Positions 1 through 9,599 of a stretch of 64,000 bases of DNA are shown in pieces. The stretch's first letter is position 1; each line of letters starts with the position of its first letter. This DNA is from Paracentrotus lividus (taxonomy: Eukaryota > Echinodermata > Echinoidea > Camarodonta > Echinidae): the NCBI GenBank assembly GCA_940671915.1, contig CALNVZ010003433.1, positions 19,275,255 through 19,339,254 on the forward strand, in the 5' to 3' direction. The position numbers and the translations under genes were made by a program. A model generated the notes under the pieces. That model searched no databases. It worked only from the letters and a program-made list of their open reading frames with translations, and was not told where the DNA came from.

Positions 1-1205
1 CAAATTATGATGTCTATATTTTGATGTTAATAGATACTTTGAAGTCTCATCTTTCAAATGTAATTTTTAAAAAATAAGTTTCGTTCATGCTTGAGCACAC
101 ACGGAACATTTTTGTCGGGGGCTCAAAAAAAGGCTTGCGCACAAAATGGAAAAAAATGAGAAATATGATCATCAGACTTCTTGCTAATCAGCAGTCTTCC
201 TCTAAACTTTTTCGTTATCTTTGCCATTATTTTCGAATTATGATTTGAAATTTATTTACAAAGCTATGTATTTACTTTAATTGTTTTGTCTTTATTTTCT
301 TTTTAATATGTTATCTTTTTGCAATAAATATTCCCTCAAACTTAAATATTTTTTTTGTCAACCCAAGAAAGGAGATTTGGTTGGTTGTTAATTATTGATT
401 GATAGTTTGATTGATTGATTGATTGATTGATTGCTTTGTTTGTTTCGTTCATGCTTGAGCGAACACACAGAAATTTTTTGTCGGGGGTTAAAAAAAAAAA
501 ACTTTCGTTAAATTCAAAGGGTATTATTTATTCTGAATCATTATTCTGAATCAGGTACTCCCATTCGGATTAATTGTTACTTTACACTGATCAATGATTA
601 TGTTAGTCTTTGAGTCGATTTCCTATGATTCTTCCAATGATTAAATCAATCATTTCAACAATCAATCAAAAAGTAATCGATCAATCAATCATGCAAAGAA
701 ACAGTGAATTAATCAAACGATTAATCATTCAAAATGGTCAATCTATCAATCCTTCATTCAATCAATCAAACAAACGAACAAACAAAGCAATCAATCAATC
801 AAATAATCAACCTACCAACCAAATCCCCTTTCTTGGGTTGACAACATTTTTTTATTTTTTTTTAGTTTGAAGGAATATTCAATGCTAATAGATAACTTGT
901 TAACATGTGAAAAAAAAGAAAAAATTCAAGTAAATACATGTAAATAGCTTTGTAAATGAATTTTGAAAGCATAATTCGAAAATAATGGCAAAGATAATGA
1001 AAAGGTTAAGAGTAAGTATGCTGATTAGCAAGAAGTCTGATGATCGTACTTCTCAATTTCTTCCATTTTGTGCGCAAGCCTTTTTTTGAGCCCCCGACAA
1101 AAACGTTCTGTGTGCGCTCAAGCATGAACAAAACTTATTATTTTAAATGGCATTTGAAAGATAAGATTTCTGAGCATCTATTAACATCAAAATATAGACA
1201 TTTGT
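1..1205. repeat. 1.2 kb fold-back element (long inverted repeat)
   Basis: About 12-450 pairs with about 772-1198 as an imperfect inverted repeat. The outermost shared string is TGTCTATATTTTGATGTTAA, read forward at 12 and on the minus strand from about 1198. Further matches follow inward: GTTCATGCTTGAGC, GTCGGGGGCTC, TTGTGCGCAAGC and GTCAACCCAAGAAAGG. The centre (450-770) is built from TCAA/TTGA repeats and holds a second copy of the CGTTCATGCTTGAGC...GTCGGGGG motif (about 447-487). The left end may lie outside the window. It has no transposase, so it is a non-autonomous fold-back transposon or a palindromic duplication. Open frames inside it (for example 610-870) are low-complexity and not believed. 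Confidence 0.85.
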
Positions 1206-1370
1206 TTTGAAACGAAATTTTGACAGACTTTTAAAAAATGTCCCGTTTTTATTGATACACCCTGTATTATCATGCAGATTTTCACACTACAGCCTTAGCA
1301 TGATTGGCGCCTGTGATCTAAAGGGGGGCCATAATGCCCCTGTGATAGTAAGGTCTGAAATAACCAAGTG

Positions 1371-1607
1371 CTATAGAGTACCAAAGTGTTGACGTCTTAA
1401 TTGCCCATCGTCCTAGTTACTGGTTCTAAAATAAAAAAGCCCATGTATGAGGTTTAGCCTAAATAAGGTCCAGCAACGGGCTAGACTCGGGTACATACAC
1501 AAACAGGTTTCGGTGCTATCCTGTTGCTATACTTTAACACAAGATTGTTTAGAACCAGCAACTATGACAACACCACCGTTATGACATCACACTTCGGTAC
1601 TCTATTA
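1371..1607. mobile_element. MITE with ~60 bp terminal inverted repeats (ATAGAGTACC type)
   Basis: The left end CTATAGAGTACCAAAGTG and the right end CACTTCGGTACTCTATTAG are inverted copies. The match runs about 60 bases inward to TTACTGGTTCTAAA and TTTAGAACCAGCAACT. The interior is about 110 bp with no coding frame. The flanks show no clear target duplication. Confidence 0.7.
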
Positions 1608-1619
1608 GATGAGGGTTAA

Positions 1620-2403
1620 CCCTATTAGGCCGGGGGGGGGGGGGGGCCTCCCAGGCCCCTCCTCGACGTTTCGCGCAATATGTTCGCAATGCAAAAAGCT
1701 CTCGCCGCGATGTGGCATGACTTTTTTCCTCCAAGTCTCCCGCATCTTTTAACACCAAATTTGCGACGTCCGGGTACCCGGTTCGCAAGTTACGCTAATT
1801 TTCGTACACATGCGTCAGACCAAAAATTGCTCAAAAACGTGATTTCATGTACAAAGTCAATACAAATTGTGTTTTCAGCTAAAATTTCATAATGAGTATT
1901 ATTTTTTGCTTTTACAGATTCAATTACTTGATTATATGCTTTTTATGATTGTTGAATTGTCCCCAACAAATTTCATTAAAAAAACAATGAAAAATAAAAA
2001 GGTTGAAAAAACAAGAAATACATAAGAATTAAAAAAAACAATGAATACATAAGAAATTAATTGTGATACCGCAATTTTTTTCAAGTACAATTGATAGGAA
2101 GCCTATAAAGAATATTCACACACAAAATGAGCACAATTGGAGCTGTATTTAGGAAGTTAGAGCAAAAAGTATGATTTCCAATATCAATTATGCATAAATT
2201 AGCATAATTAATTACAAAACATTTTTCGTGAAAAATAACTATACAATTTTGTAGATTAGGTCCACGGTCGAACATGCATGCCAATTTTCGGCACGATCGC
2301 GCGTCGACGGCCGAGATTTTCGAGGGGGGGCCTGGGAGGCCCCCGCCCCCCCCCCCCCCCCCCCCGGCCATATCAACTCCCAAAATACCCCGGCTAGTTA
2401 GGG
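1620..2403. mobile_element. TTAA-flanked non-autonomous DNA transposon with poly-G/C subterminal tracts
   Basis: TTAA at 1616-1619 and 2404-2407 brackets inverted ends CCCTATTAGGCCGGGG and CCCCGGCTAGTTAGGG. Just inside each end sit a G or C homopolymer of 15 or more and the shared string GGCCTCCCAGGCCC. TTAA target duplications are typical of piggyBac and Kolobok superfamilies. No transposase is present, so the superfamily is an inference. The right end lies only about 12 bp from the splice donor of HADH exon 3. Minus-strand frames crossing it are shadows of the homopolymers. Confidence 0.75.
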
Positions 2404-2419
2404 TTAAGGCTTTACTTAC

Positions 2420-2578
2420 TCTGGTGCTACTTTGTCTAACTTGGTGAAAGAGGTCTTGCTTGATCTTGATGTTCTCAATGATAGCTTCAATAACGAGATC
2501 TGCTGAACCCACCGCACTCTCTGCATCAGTTTTCATCTCGATGCTCCCCATGACAGAGTTCATAAACTCTTTACCGCC
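2420..2578 (-). CDS. HADH: HADH exon 3
   Basis: The acceptor CCAAAAG/GGCGGTAAAG is at 2579-2580 and the donor AGA/GTAAGT at 2419-2418. It encodes 53 codons from GGKEF through DLFHQVRQSSTR and aligns with the human segment ending in the LFKRL region. The donor is a perfect consensus, but the intron is occupied by a TTAA element only 12 bp downstream. The 5' edge of this exon is repeated at about 2686-2704/2919-2930. Confidence 0.9.
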
Positions 2579-5500
2579 CTTTTGGAAATTGATTAAAAAG
2601 CAACGTTATTGAATTAGTTAGTATCTAGCAAATTATGAGATTTATAAGAACAAAATTCACACTGTGAACATGGTCTTTTGACAGGGTTCATAAACTCTTT
2701 ACTGGGTGACACGACATTTGCTCCTGTGACAATTGCTCCGGGCTTTATTTCGTCTAAGATATAGGGTTAGGGTTAGGGTTGTAATAGGGATTTATATTAG
2801 GTTTAGGGTTAGGTTTAGGGTAGGGTATAGTGTAAAGTCCCTGGTTGAAGTTAGTCATTCGATTAGTGTATGGAATTTATAGCGGAGCAATTGTCGCGGG
2901 AGCAAATGTCATGGAATCCTTTACTGCCCTTTTGAAATGGAGTAAAAATCGAGGTAATTGATTTATTGCATAACCAGCAATATTTTTAAGAACCAAAGTC
3001 ACACTGTGAAAAATAGTCCTTTGATATGGAAATGAAATTTCAACAGGTTTCTATTGTTTAATTTAAGCAAAGTGCATTGTCTTAAATTTGACATCATTTA
3101 CAATAACATGTGATATTAGCAGGCGCGTATCCAGGAATTGGCACCCCAGGGGGCCCGATGTGATTTTGATTTTGGGGCCCCCCAGTGGTGGCTCCAGAAA
3201 GGTACATCCTATTTTTTTCCGTTACACCGGGCAAGCTAAAAGGTACACTCTAAAAGGGGGGGGGGGGGGGGGGTAGGTGTTTAAAATTTGTTCGGCCTTC
3301 TGCCAACCAAAAGGTCATATTTCAGCTGTAGGGGTAGGTTTTATAAGTCAATAGGCTCAAATCATGTATATTTTCCTTTTTTTTGTTGTTTGTTTTGTTT
3401 TGTTTTTTTGTCGATTTGGCGCCACTTTTAGGTCATTTTGGCGCCCTTTTGGGAGCCCAACCGGGGGGCCCGGGCCCGTAAAGCCCCCCCCCCAGAATAC
3501 GCGCATGATTAGAATAACCAGAATGCAACATGATAAATACACAAAAACATTTTCTATAAATTTTTTATTCTACCCATCTCTTGAAGACCTTCAATTTAGC
3601 CCTTTGACCGGTGAATTCTCTGAGTAGAGCTTAACCTATTCCAAGAACCTACCAGTTCCAGTTGAATGGGTTAAAACTTAGTCAGAATCAGAGTTGCCAG
3701 CAGTTTCACCGTATTTTGAAGCAAAAAAATAAAAATAAAAATCGGATGAAAAAACAAACAATATTTTCAATTTTTTGAAAGATATTTATAATGTAGTAAA
3801 ACAACTTAGGGATGATGGATTTTTTTCATGAAACCTACAGTATTTTTTTTGGGGGGGGGGGAGAAAAAGTGATATAAATCAATGTCGCAAAAAAAACAAC
3901 ACAAAAAACAAACAAACAAAAAAAACAGAAAAAAAGAGAGAGAACAGTTAGCATTTCTGCAGAATGCTTACATTTGGGTCTTCAGCATATTTCTTCTTTA
4001 CAATGCGAGCCAAGCTCTTCTCAATATAGGCCTTAGACTTATCAAGGACATCTTGGCTGAGGTCTACCACTGTGACAGCATGACCAGTTTGGGCAGCTAC
4101 CTGCAAAATATAAAGAGTATTATAAATATTTTTGATATTACGCATACCATTTCAGATGTATAGATCTACATTACAATGGAATAGGAAATGGATATTTAGA
4201 TAATTTAGAAAAGTGCTTTTTAAAATGAAAATGAAATGAAATGAAAATTTTAAAATGAAAATTTCATTTTCATTTTTCAGATAATTTAGAAAAGTGCTTT
4301 TTAAAATGGAACATGGGTCTGATTAAGTTTTTTTCACATTAGTTTCATTTAAGATGTTGGAAGGAATCACTCATATGTGTACGAGATCAATATACAGTAG
4401 TATATTGACCTCGTATTGAATAAGGTACTTTTCGTTGTAGGAAAAAATGTAGACCCAGATATTAGGTTATAGCTAAGAAAATTTAGGAAGAGAATGTAAT
4501 AATTTGATAACTCATATATATATTGTATGAATAAAATATTTTTCTTCTGCAATTAAAGTTATGAAAGATAGAAAAATAAAGAGAAACTCACCGCTGGTCT
4601 TGACACAGAGTGCTGAGTACGTCCGAAGCGCCTCCAATGCCTATTATATCGTGTAGCTATGGCGCTATTGTTAAGAGTCGCAAGTCAGCTTCACCATACG
4701 AACAATCGGCATCGTTTCAAAACAAACTCGTACCACATCATACTTACGTTGTATCGTGTGAGTTGACCCACATCATATCATCGTTCTTTTACTGAATCGA
4801 CCACTGGGTAGAAAAACTGAAAGACTAGTACATGTTAACATCGTTTTAGTTGAGGCGAGATCAATGAAGAGAATCTTTTGGTAATACATCGATGACATCT
4901 GGTTTGGACTGTCAGTCTTTTGAGCAACCGTTTACATTATAGTATGTACAGTGGGCTTTATTTTCCCCATGGATGGGATCATGTCTGGGGCTGTCCTTTT
5001 TTTTTAGTGGGAGCTATTTTTTTTCTTCAGTTGGGGCCTTTTGGGACGGCCAATTTTTATTTTTGATTGTTTTTTTTTTTTTTTGGGGGGGGGGGGACCA
5101 CTGACATTTTTTTTTTTTTTACTTTTCAAACCCCCCCCCCCAAAAAAAAAAAATGAGGGTCGATTTTGTTTTCATTATTAGAAATTAAACAAAACAAAAC
5201 AAAAAAAAAAATGGGGCGCCAAAATTTAGGGGCTTTTTTTTTTTTTTTTTTTTTTTTTTTTGTTCGAAATAAAAAAAAAAAACTAAACAAATGGGGAAAG
5301 GCAAACAGTTTTGGGGGCATTAATTTTTTTTCTTCAATGGCCCAAAAATTGTTTGCCTCTCCCCACTTTTTTTTTCTTTTAAATATAAAATTTCTGAATA
5401 AAAAAGCCCCCAGATTTTTTGGCGTCCCATTTGTTTTCTGTTTTGTTTTTGTTGTTTTTTTTTAATTTCTAATAATGAAAAAAAAAATTGGCCCACAATT

Positions 5501-6698
5501 TTTTTTTGGGGCGGGGGGGTGGGGAGGGGTTTTGAAAAGTAAAAAAAAAAAAGGAAATAGGGGGCAAAAATAAATTTTGGGCGATAATTTTTTTCCTATG
5601 GCCCCATTTTTTGTTTGGGGGGGGGGGGAGGAGGGGATACGGACATATATGAGGGTATACATATATATATATATATGTATTTCTATTGTTATTATTAAGT
5701 GAATCATTTCAAATTTGGAAGAAAATAATGTGACCCCATTTTTTTTTTTTTTTTTTTAGGGGCTATTAACTAAATAAATAGTGCATGCTCATCATCATGT
5801 CAGTTCGATAGGCCTATAATCCCTCAGATTTGGAAAAAAGCTAAGTCACGCCCGATTCATAGGAGAGATAGGTAGTGAGCTGGTCGGAAGTAATCTTACT
5901 CGACTACTCCACGAATTAATATGCGTAGCGCCTCATACGACGTGAGTTCTACAAGTTGGAGAAATGCTAAACCTTCAGTTCCTATCTGCAGAACCAGCGA
6001 TTTATTTGATTTCTATCCAACTTCAAACCTTTCTGATGACATTGAGTGGAGACAGACCCCCCGAAAAGGTTATAGGCAACAAGAAGGATAATTGGTACGT
6101 AAAAATATACATTTGTTCTTTAAAATATTTATCTAGAAGTGTTGTTATGCACCTAACATTGTAGGAAAAATTCGATAGTAGTCCCACGTAGTGGTGCTGC
6201 TAGCGTGGAAGGAATGATGACTAATAAATCATTATGACCATATGTTTCCCTAAATCATTCTAACTTTAGTAGTGTCAGTGACTTTGTCGTGACATTGAAG
6301 AAAAAAAAATCCCACACAAGCAAGAGACTGCAGAGTGCAGTGCAAGACCAAGAGCAATGATTTGGCCATTTGGGGTTTTGTTTTCTGCTGTTTTTTGTTT
6401 TTTTCCTTAGTAATATCATGAATGGAAACCTTGTATTTGCCTTGCCCTTATTAGTTTGATTTTCTATAATCTTTCGCAAGTCAAACCGGCATTGTCTGCA
6501 AACAATCTTACAAACACAACCAATTACCCACAACACAGATATAATCATGTGGGGCTACAGCATACAATTTTAAGATTTTACCTGAGCAATACCTGCACCC
6601 ATTTGACCTCCACCAATAATTGTTACATTCTTGATAGCTGCCAATCTTGCTGCCGATGTTGCCATACTCCTTGAGATTACGTTCGAAGCAAAAGCCAT
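2420..6698 (-). CDS. HADH: Hydroxyacyl-CoA dehydrogenase, mitochondrial (HADH), 5' half: exons 1-3
   Basis: This gene encodes short-chain L-3-hydroxyacyl-CoA dehydrogenase, the mitochondrial-matrix enzyme that oxidises 3-hydroxyacyl-CoA to 3-ketoacyl-CoA with NAD+ in beta-oxidation. Three coding exons are seen on the minus strand: 6698-6582, 4100-3972 and 2578-2420. They are 117, 129 and 159 nt, all phase 0, and join into 135 uninterrupted codons. The product starts with a Ser/Ala/Arg-rich presequence, then the Rossmann dinucleotide loop IGGGQMGAGIAQ, then VTVVDLSQDVL with the acidic residue that normally binds the NAD ribose. The third exon gives SADLVIEAIIEN, matching the family's LVVEAIVEN block. 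The animal enzyme is about 310 aa, so the second half (catalytic His/Glu and the C-terminal dimerisation domain) must lie left of position 1. No further exon was recognised between 2419 and 1. The introns are large and full of young repeats. Confidence 0.93.
2557..3025. repeat. Tandem duplication of the HADH exon-3 acceptor region
   Basis: About 2557-2690 (first bases of exon 3, the splice acceptor and ~110 bp of intron) is repeated. The second copy runs 2686-2704 plus 2919-3025 and is interrupted by a 214 bp element. Shared blocks include GTTCATAAACTCTTTAC, TGCCCTTTTG, AAGAAC.AAA.TCACACTGTGAA and GTCCTTTTGA. The copy retains the acceptor-like string but is diverged (CTTTACTGCCC for CTTTACCGCCC). 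Confidence 0.7.
2705..2918. mobile_element. MITE with 8-bp target duplication (GACATTTGCTCC family)
   Basis: CTTTACTG at 2697-2704 and 2919-2926 is an 8-bp target-site duplication. The inverted ends share GACATTTGCTCC and GACAATTGCTCCG. The interior is a run of TTAGGG-like and AGGTTTAGGGT-like repeats (about 2764-2825), not a telomere. An 8-bp duplication fits hAT- or P-like elements. A related relic with GACAATTACCC and a GGTTAGG interior is visible near 50375-50435. Confidence 0.75.
3121..3507 (+). mobile_element. GCGCGTATCCAGG element, copy 1
   Basis: It starts AGGCGCGTATCCAGG and ends CAGAATACGCGCATG, which are partly inverted. The interior has a GGGGCCCGATGTGATTTTG block, a poly-G run of about 18, and TTGGCGCC/TTTTGGCGCC motifs before GGGCCCGGGCCCGTAAAGC. 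The same blocks recur in opposite orientation at 47239-47703. A partial copy (TTTGGTGTCCCCT, AATATGCGCAG) lies near 43980-44075. It sits in HADH intron 2. No coding capacity is apparent. Confidence 0.75.
3972..4100 (-). CDS. HADH: HADH exon 2
   Basis: The acceptor TATTTTGCAG/GTAGCTG is at 4101-4102 and the donor CCAAAT/GTAAGC at 3971-3970. It encodes 43 codons, VAAQTGHAVTVVDL through KKKYAEDPN, corresponding to the second beta strand and following helices of the NAD-binding domain. Confidence 0.93.
4195..4310. repeat. Short direct repeat in HADH intron 1
   Basis: GATAATTTAGAAAAGTGCTT with TTAAAATG following occurs at about 4199 and again at about 4280. AAATGAAAATG/CATTTTCATTT simple sequence separates the copies. 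A recent local duplication is the simplest reading. Confidence 0.6.
4985..5640. repeat. Snap-back (imperfect palindrome) of homopolymer-rich sequence in HADH intron 1
   Basis: Arms of about 230 bp, about 5090-5325 and 5335-5570, are inverted copies. ATTATTAGAAATTAA, AATGGGGCGCCAAAA, GGGGAAAGGCAAACA and TTTTGAAAAGTAAAAAA occur on one arm and their complements on the other. Long T, A, G and C runs fill both arms. The many poly-K, poly-F and poly-P frames here are artefacts of those runs. Confidence 0.7.
6582..6698 (-). CDS. HADH: HADH exon 1 (start codon, presequence, NAD-binding loop)
   Basis: ATG at 6698-6696 opens MAFASNVISRSMATSAARLA, a basic/hydroxylated presequence typical of mitochondrial import, followed by KNVTIIGGGQMGAGIAQ. 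The donor CAG/GTAAAA is at 6581-6580. This start was chosen because MAF... matches the position and style of the vertebrate N-terminus. A second ATG lies in frame 84 nt upstream (6782) and would add 28 residues rich in Cys and Val that do not look like a transit peptide. That stretch is more likely 5' UTR, but the longer form cannot be excluded. Confidence 0.92.
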
Positions 6699-6834
6699 TT
6701 TGGAAGGTATTAATTTTACTTTTACAGGCCTGCAAACTATGCACGTGCAAGGTTCAATTCTGATCCCATGAGCAGCAGACAACTAATCGCGTTACTGCGT
6801 GTAGGCGCTAACGCGCGCGGACATCTTTGCCTTG

Positions 6835-6842
6835 TGACGTCA
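6835..6842. promoter_or_regulatory. CRE/ATF palindrome upstream of HADH
   Basis: A perfect TGACGTCA lies 137 bp upstream of the HADH start codon in a CpG-bearing stretch (GGCGCTAACGCGCGCGG). CREB/ATF control of metabolic genes is known in animals; its use here is inferred from position only. Confidence 0.45.
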
Positions 6843-6945
6843 TCACTAAAGACGGTGATTGCACGAAACTCAAAAAAAAAATGGTTAAAGCAAAAGGTTT
6901 CACGTTGTTTGCACTATTTAACAATATAAAACTGACCTATAGATA

Positions 6946-6953
6946 TGACGTCA
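6946..6953. promoter_or_regulatory. Second CRE/ATF palindrome upstream of HADH
   Basis: A second perfect TGACGTCA sits 111 bp beyond the first and 248 bp from the ATG. Two exact copies of an 8-bp palindrome so close together are unlikely by chance in AT-rich DNA. Confidence 0.4.
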
Positions 6954-6959
6954 GCAGTA

Positions 6960-7942
6960 TACCCAACTGGGAAATGCATATTCAATGATTCGTATTTCTA
7001 TAATAACATTTATTACCTACTCGCATTTATTTTTAATAATAACTCATGATTGAATACCTTCTTTTGCGTTCAAATCACCTAATATTTCGTCTATTTTTAG
7101 ACTCTTCTAGAAATAAGCATTTTAGGGAAAAACTAAAAATTTTCTTATTTGAGCTTTTGCATAATGGGAACGAGATGAGTACTTCCACAAAAATCTTTCT
7201 TTCGGCCATCCTAGAATTTTTTGGACTGATAGAACTTTGCCCTATATTGGTGCTATTTTGGTAGTAAAATATTAAAATTTTCGTTTTAAAAAATGCCATC
7301 TTATGATATGTCAGTTAGATCTAACCACTGTAGATGTAAGATGGTCGTATTTAAAGTGAGTATGTGTGAGAATGCCTGATTCTTAATGTGATTCTTCAAT
7401 CAAACCTCTGTTGCTTTTAGAACTTGCGTCATAACATTGTGTAATGATTGCACAAAAGCCGCAGACAAGAGGTGCAATGACAGCGGTTGCGTATACGGTC
7501 CACCGCCGTCTGCGTAGGCGCAGGGACTCCCCAGTCCCACTTTCGATCACCGGTGTGTACGCATATCATGTTCGTGCGTATCACCTCACAAACACGTATC
7601 ATGAGACAATAACAAATCACCTCACTGATAATATTGTCGTTGATATATCATAAAATGATGATACTAGACTTCTATATTACAAACAGCAATTATGGTTTGT
7701 AATATTGTTGTATTTATTTTTTGTTTTTTCTCTCTCTTTTTATTCAGAATATCAACAATAAAGACAACAGTCAACAGACCATTTCAATAGCCAAATTAAA
7801 ATACAGTAATGTGTCAAAATTTCCAACAGATATTAGCACAATTTAATTATGAGCTTCAAGTCTATACTGTAGAATATCAGGTGTTGATTATTTTTTAAAG
7901 TAATAATAGTTCAGGTCTACATTAATTATGATGTAATAATAC
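6960..7942. other. No gene recognised
   Basis: This is AT-rich sequence with short open frames on both strands and no splice-bounded coding segment. 7440-7600 is locally CpG-rich (GTCCACCGCCGTCTGCGTAGGC), but its frames match nothing I recognise. Confidence 0.5.
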
Positions 7943-8117
7943 CAGGGGCCGCGAAGCCCCCCCCCCATTTTTTCAGCCAACGTGTTCAAAAACGCAAATG
8001 ACCATACCTTGGATTTTTAGGCCTGATAGCCCCCCCCCCTCCCCCCCACCCCCGCCCCCCCCCCCCCCCCCACTTTCGGCTCAGCCCCTCCACTTTCAAA
8101 ACGCTCCGCGGCCCCTG
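7943..8117. mobile_element. GGGGCCGCG palindromic-end element, copy 1
   Basis: It starts CAGGGGCCGCGAAGCCC and ends GCTCCGCGGCCCCTG, a near-perfect inverted pair. The interior carries AGCCAACGTGTTCAAAAACG, TTTTTAGGCCTG, long C runs and CGGCTCAGCCCCTCCACTTT. TAATAAT occurs on both sides and may be a target duplication. Other copies are at 12600-12695 and 12857-13020, with a degenerate one at about 55424-55502. Confidence 0.75.
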
Positions 8118-8744
8118 TAATAATAATTAATATATATATAGCCTAGATCTTAATAGATTCTCTCAAGCACCTAACTACATAATAATTAATGGGAGATATG
8201 AAAATCTGATGATTTCTACACTAATCCACAATCTTAGTCACACATTGACGATATATTATCTGATTATTACATTGTAGACTGAATCTAGACTCCTATCTTC
8301 TCTGTCACCTGCGCCCCCCTCACTCACCTGCCTCCGATGACCCCACCCCCCCCCCCCCAACCCCCCCCCCCCCAACACATCCAGGGCTAGTGACAGAGAA
8401 AGACAGGCCCCTCGTAGATATAAATAACTGGGCCGGCTTATATGCATTTTAATAAATTATTATAATTAATAATTAATTGAGAATGCATCTTTAATCGAAT
8501 TGCATATTTATAGCAATCATTGTCACTTCAACAATATATGCCTATTACAGGCTAATACATGCACATCTGTACAGTCAAGAGTAAACTTGATACATTTTCT
8601 ATTTTTAATTGAGCTTATCCATCCCTGCCATACTACTATAATAGAATGTGTTTCAGATTTTAAGGCTTTGACTTTGACTTTGTTTTCAGTTTAATGATAT
8701 CACAAGAACCATTGCAGCATGGTGCTCCTGCCTGGGCAAGAAGA

Positions 8745-9010
8745 TGAACAAATGAAGAAAACACACCTCATGTCATTTACTGAAATCAGCCATTTGCATC
8801 TGATGATCTTCCAGAGTGATGTCAAGGTGGAACGTAGAATCGATCCAGGAAACACCATGATCACCTTCGTGCTGTTTTCTTAACTGTTTGGCAATTTGAA
8901 GTTGGCTAGCTGACCAGTAACTTCAATGTTCCACCCCTCCTTGTCTCTGCCAATTTTACACATATTCTCCTTCCGGGATGTGGCCGTCATGCCAGTGAGC
9001 TCTCCTAGTC
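8745..9010 (-). pseudogene. Unidentified coding-like segment with one frameshift
   Basis: The minus strand reads LTGMTATSRKENMCKIGRDK and on to EVTGQLANFKL in one frame (about 9000-8885). It then continues best in another frame as QIAKQLRKQHEGDHGVSWID and on to HQMQMADFSK before a stop (about 8898-8778). The composition looks protein-like and unlike the surrounding AT-rich DNA, which is why it is listed. I do not recognise the family. It could be a decayed gene, a repeat-derived ORF, or two unrelated chance frames. Confidence 0.25.
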
Positions 9011-9384
9011 TAGATATTTAAAATAGTAGTATAATTGCTTTATTCAAAGGTATAGTTTATTCATCAAAATGAAATATGAAAATGCTGCTGAGGATTTAGC
9101 AGGGGGGGGGGAGTTAACCACCTCCCCCCCCCTCTCTGCTCTCTCTCTCCCCCCTTTTTTTATTATTTTTTTTTTTTTTTAATAAGGAAAAGTGCACACA
9201 CGAATCTGATACAATTATTTATTAAATCAGAGCACCTCCACAAAGTGTCCTATATTTTAGTGTGCTTTGAATACCTTTATCTTGTATACCTTTTTTTCTG
9301 TGATTTTTTAAGGTGCATCAGTATTCAAGTACAAGTATCTATCTTTTGGTTATTTAATGATTTGCTTTCATGTTGTTGCATTAT

Positions 9385-9592
9385 CACAGGTAGCATCACG
9401 ACCTCCCATCCATTACTCGTCGATGTCCTTCACCAGATTACCAGACTGCTCTATTTTAGGCCCTAGTGGGTTGGCTGGATCTTATCCCGGTACGGTGCTC
9501 TGCTGGAGAGAGCGGCCATTGCCCACAAGTATTTACGCACCTCCCTCTTATTTCCTGTGGACATTGTCAATCTTTTAGCAGCTGTTAGAGAT
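9385..9592 (+). pseudogene. Unidentified coding-like segment interrupted by a stop
   Basis: After an acceptor-like CATTATCACAG, one frame reads HPLLVDVLHQITRLLYFRP, a stop at about 9466, then GWILSRYGALLERAAIAHKY and LRTSLLFPVDIVNLLAAVRD. The pattern of hydrophobic and charged residues is protein-like. An overlapping frame is open across the same stretch for 73 codons, so one of the two is chance. I considered an ion-channel S2-S3 region but cannot support it. Confidence 0.22.
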
Positions 9593-9599
9593 ATTACTA

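Noticed and set aside
2081..2563. 160-codon minus frame as one continuous protein
   Set aside because: Only the first ~48 codons are HADH exon 3. The rest reads through the GTAAGT donor into the TTAA element and its poly-C run.
2760..2830. Interstitial telomere repeat (TTAGGG)n
   Set aside because: Only about three exact units inside a MITE; the rest is AGGTTTAGGGT-like filler.
9385..9592. Cyclic-nucleotide-gated channel S2-S3 region
   Set aside because: A loose likeness to the KYLRT...F..D motif only. It has an internal stop, wrong spacing, and no neighbouring channel exons.
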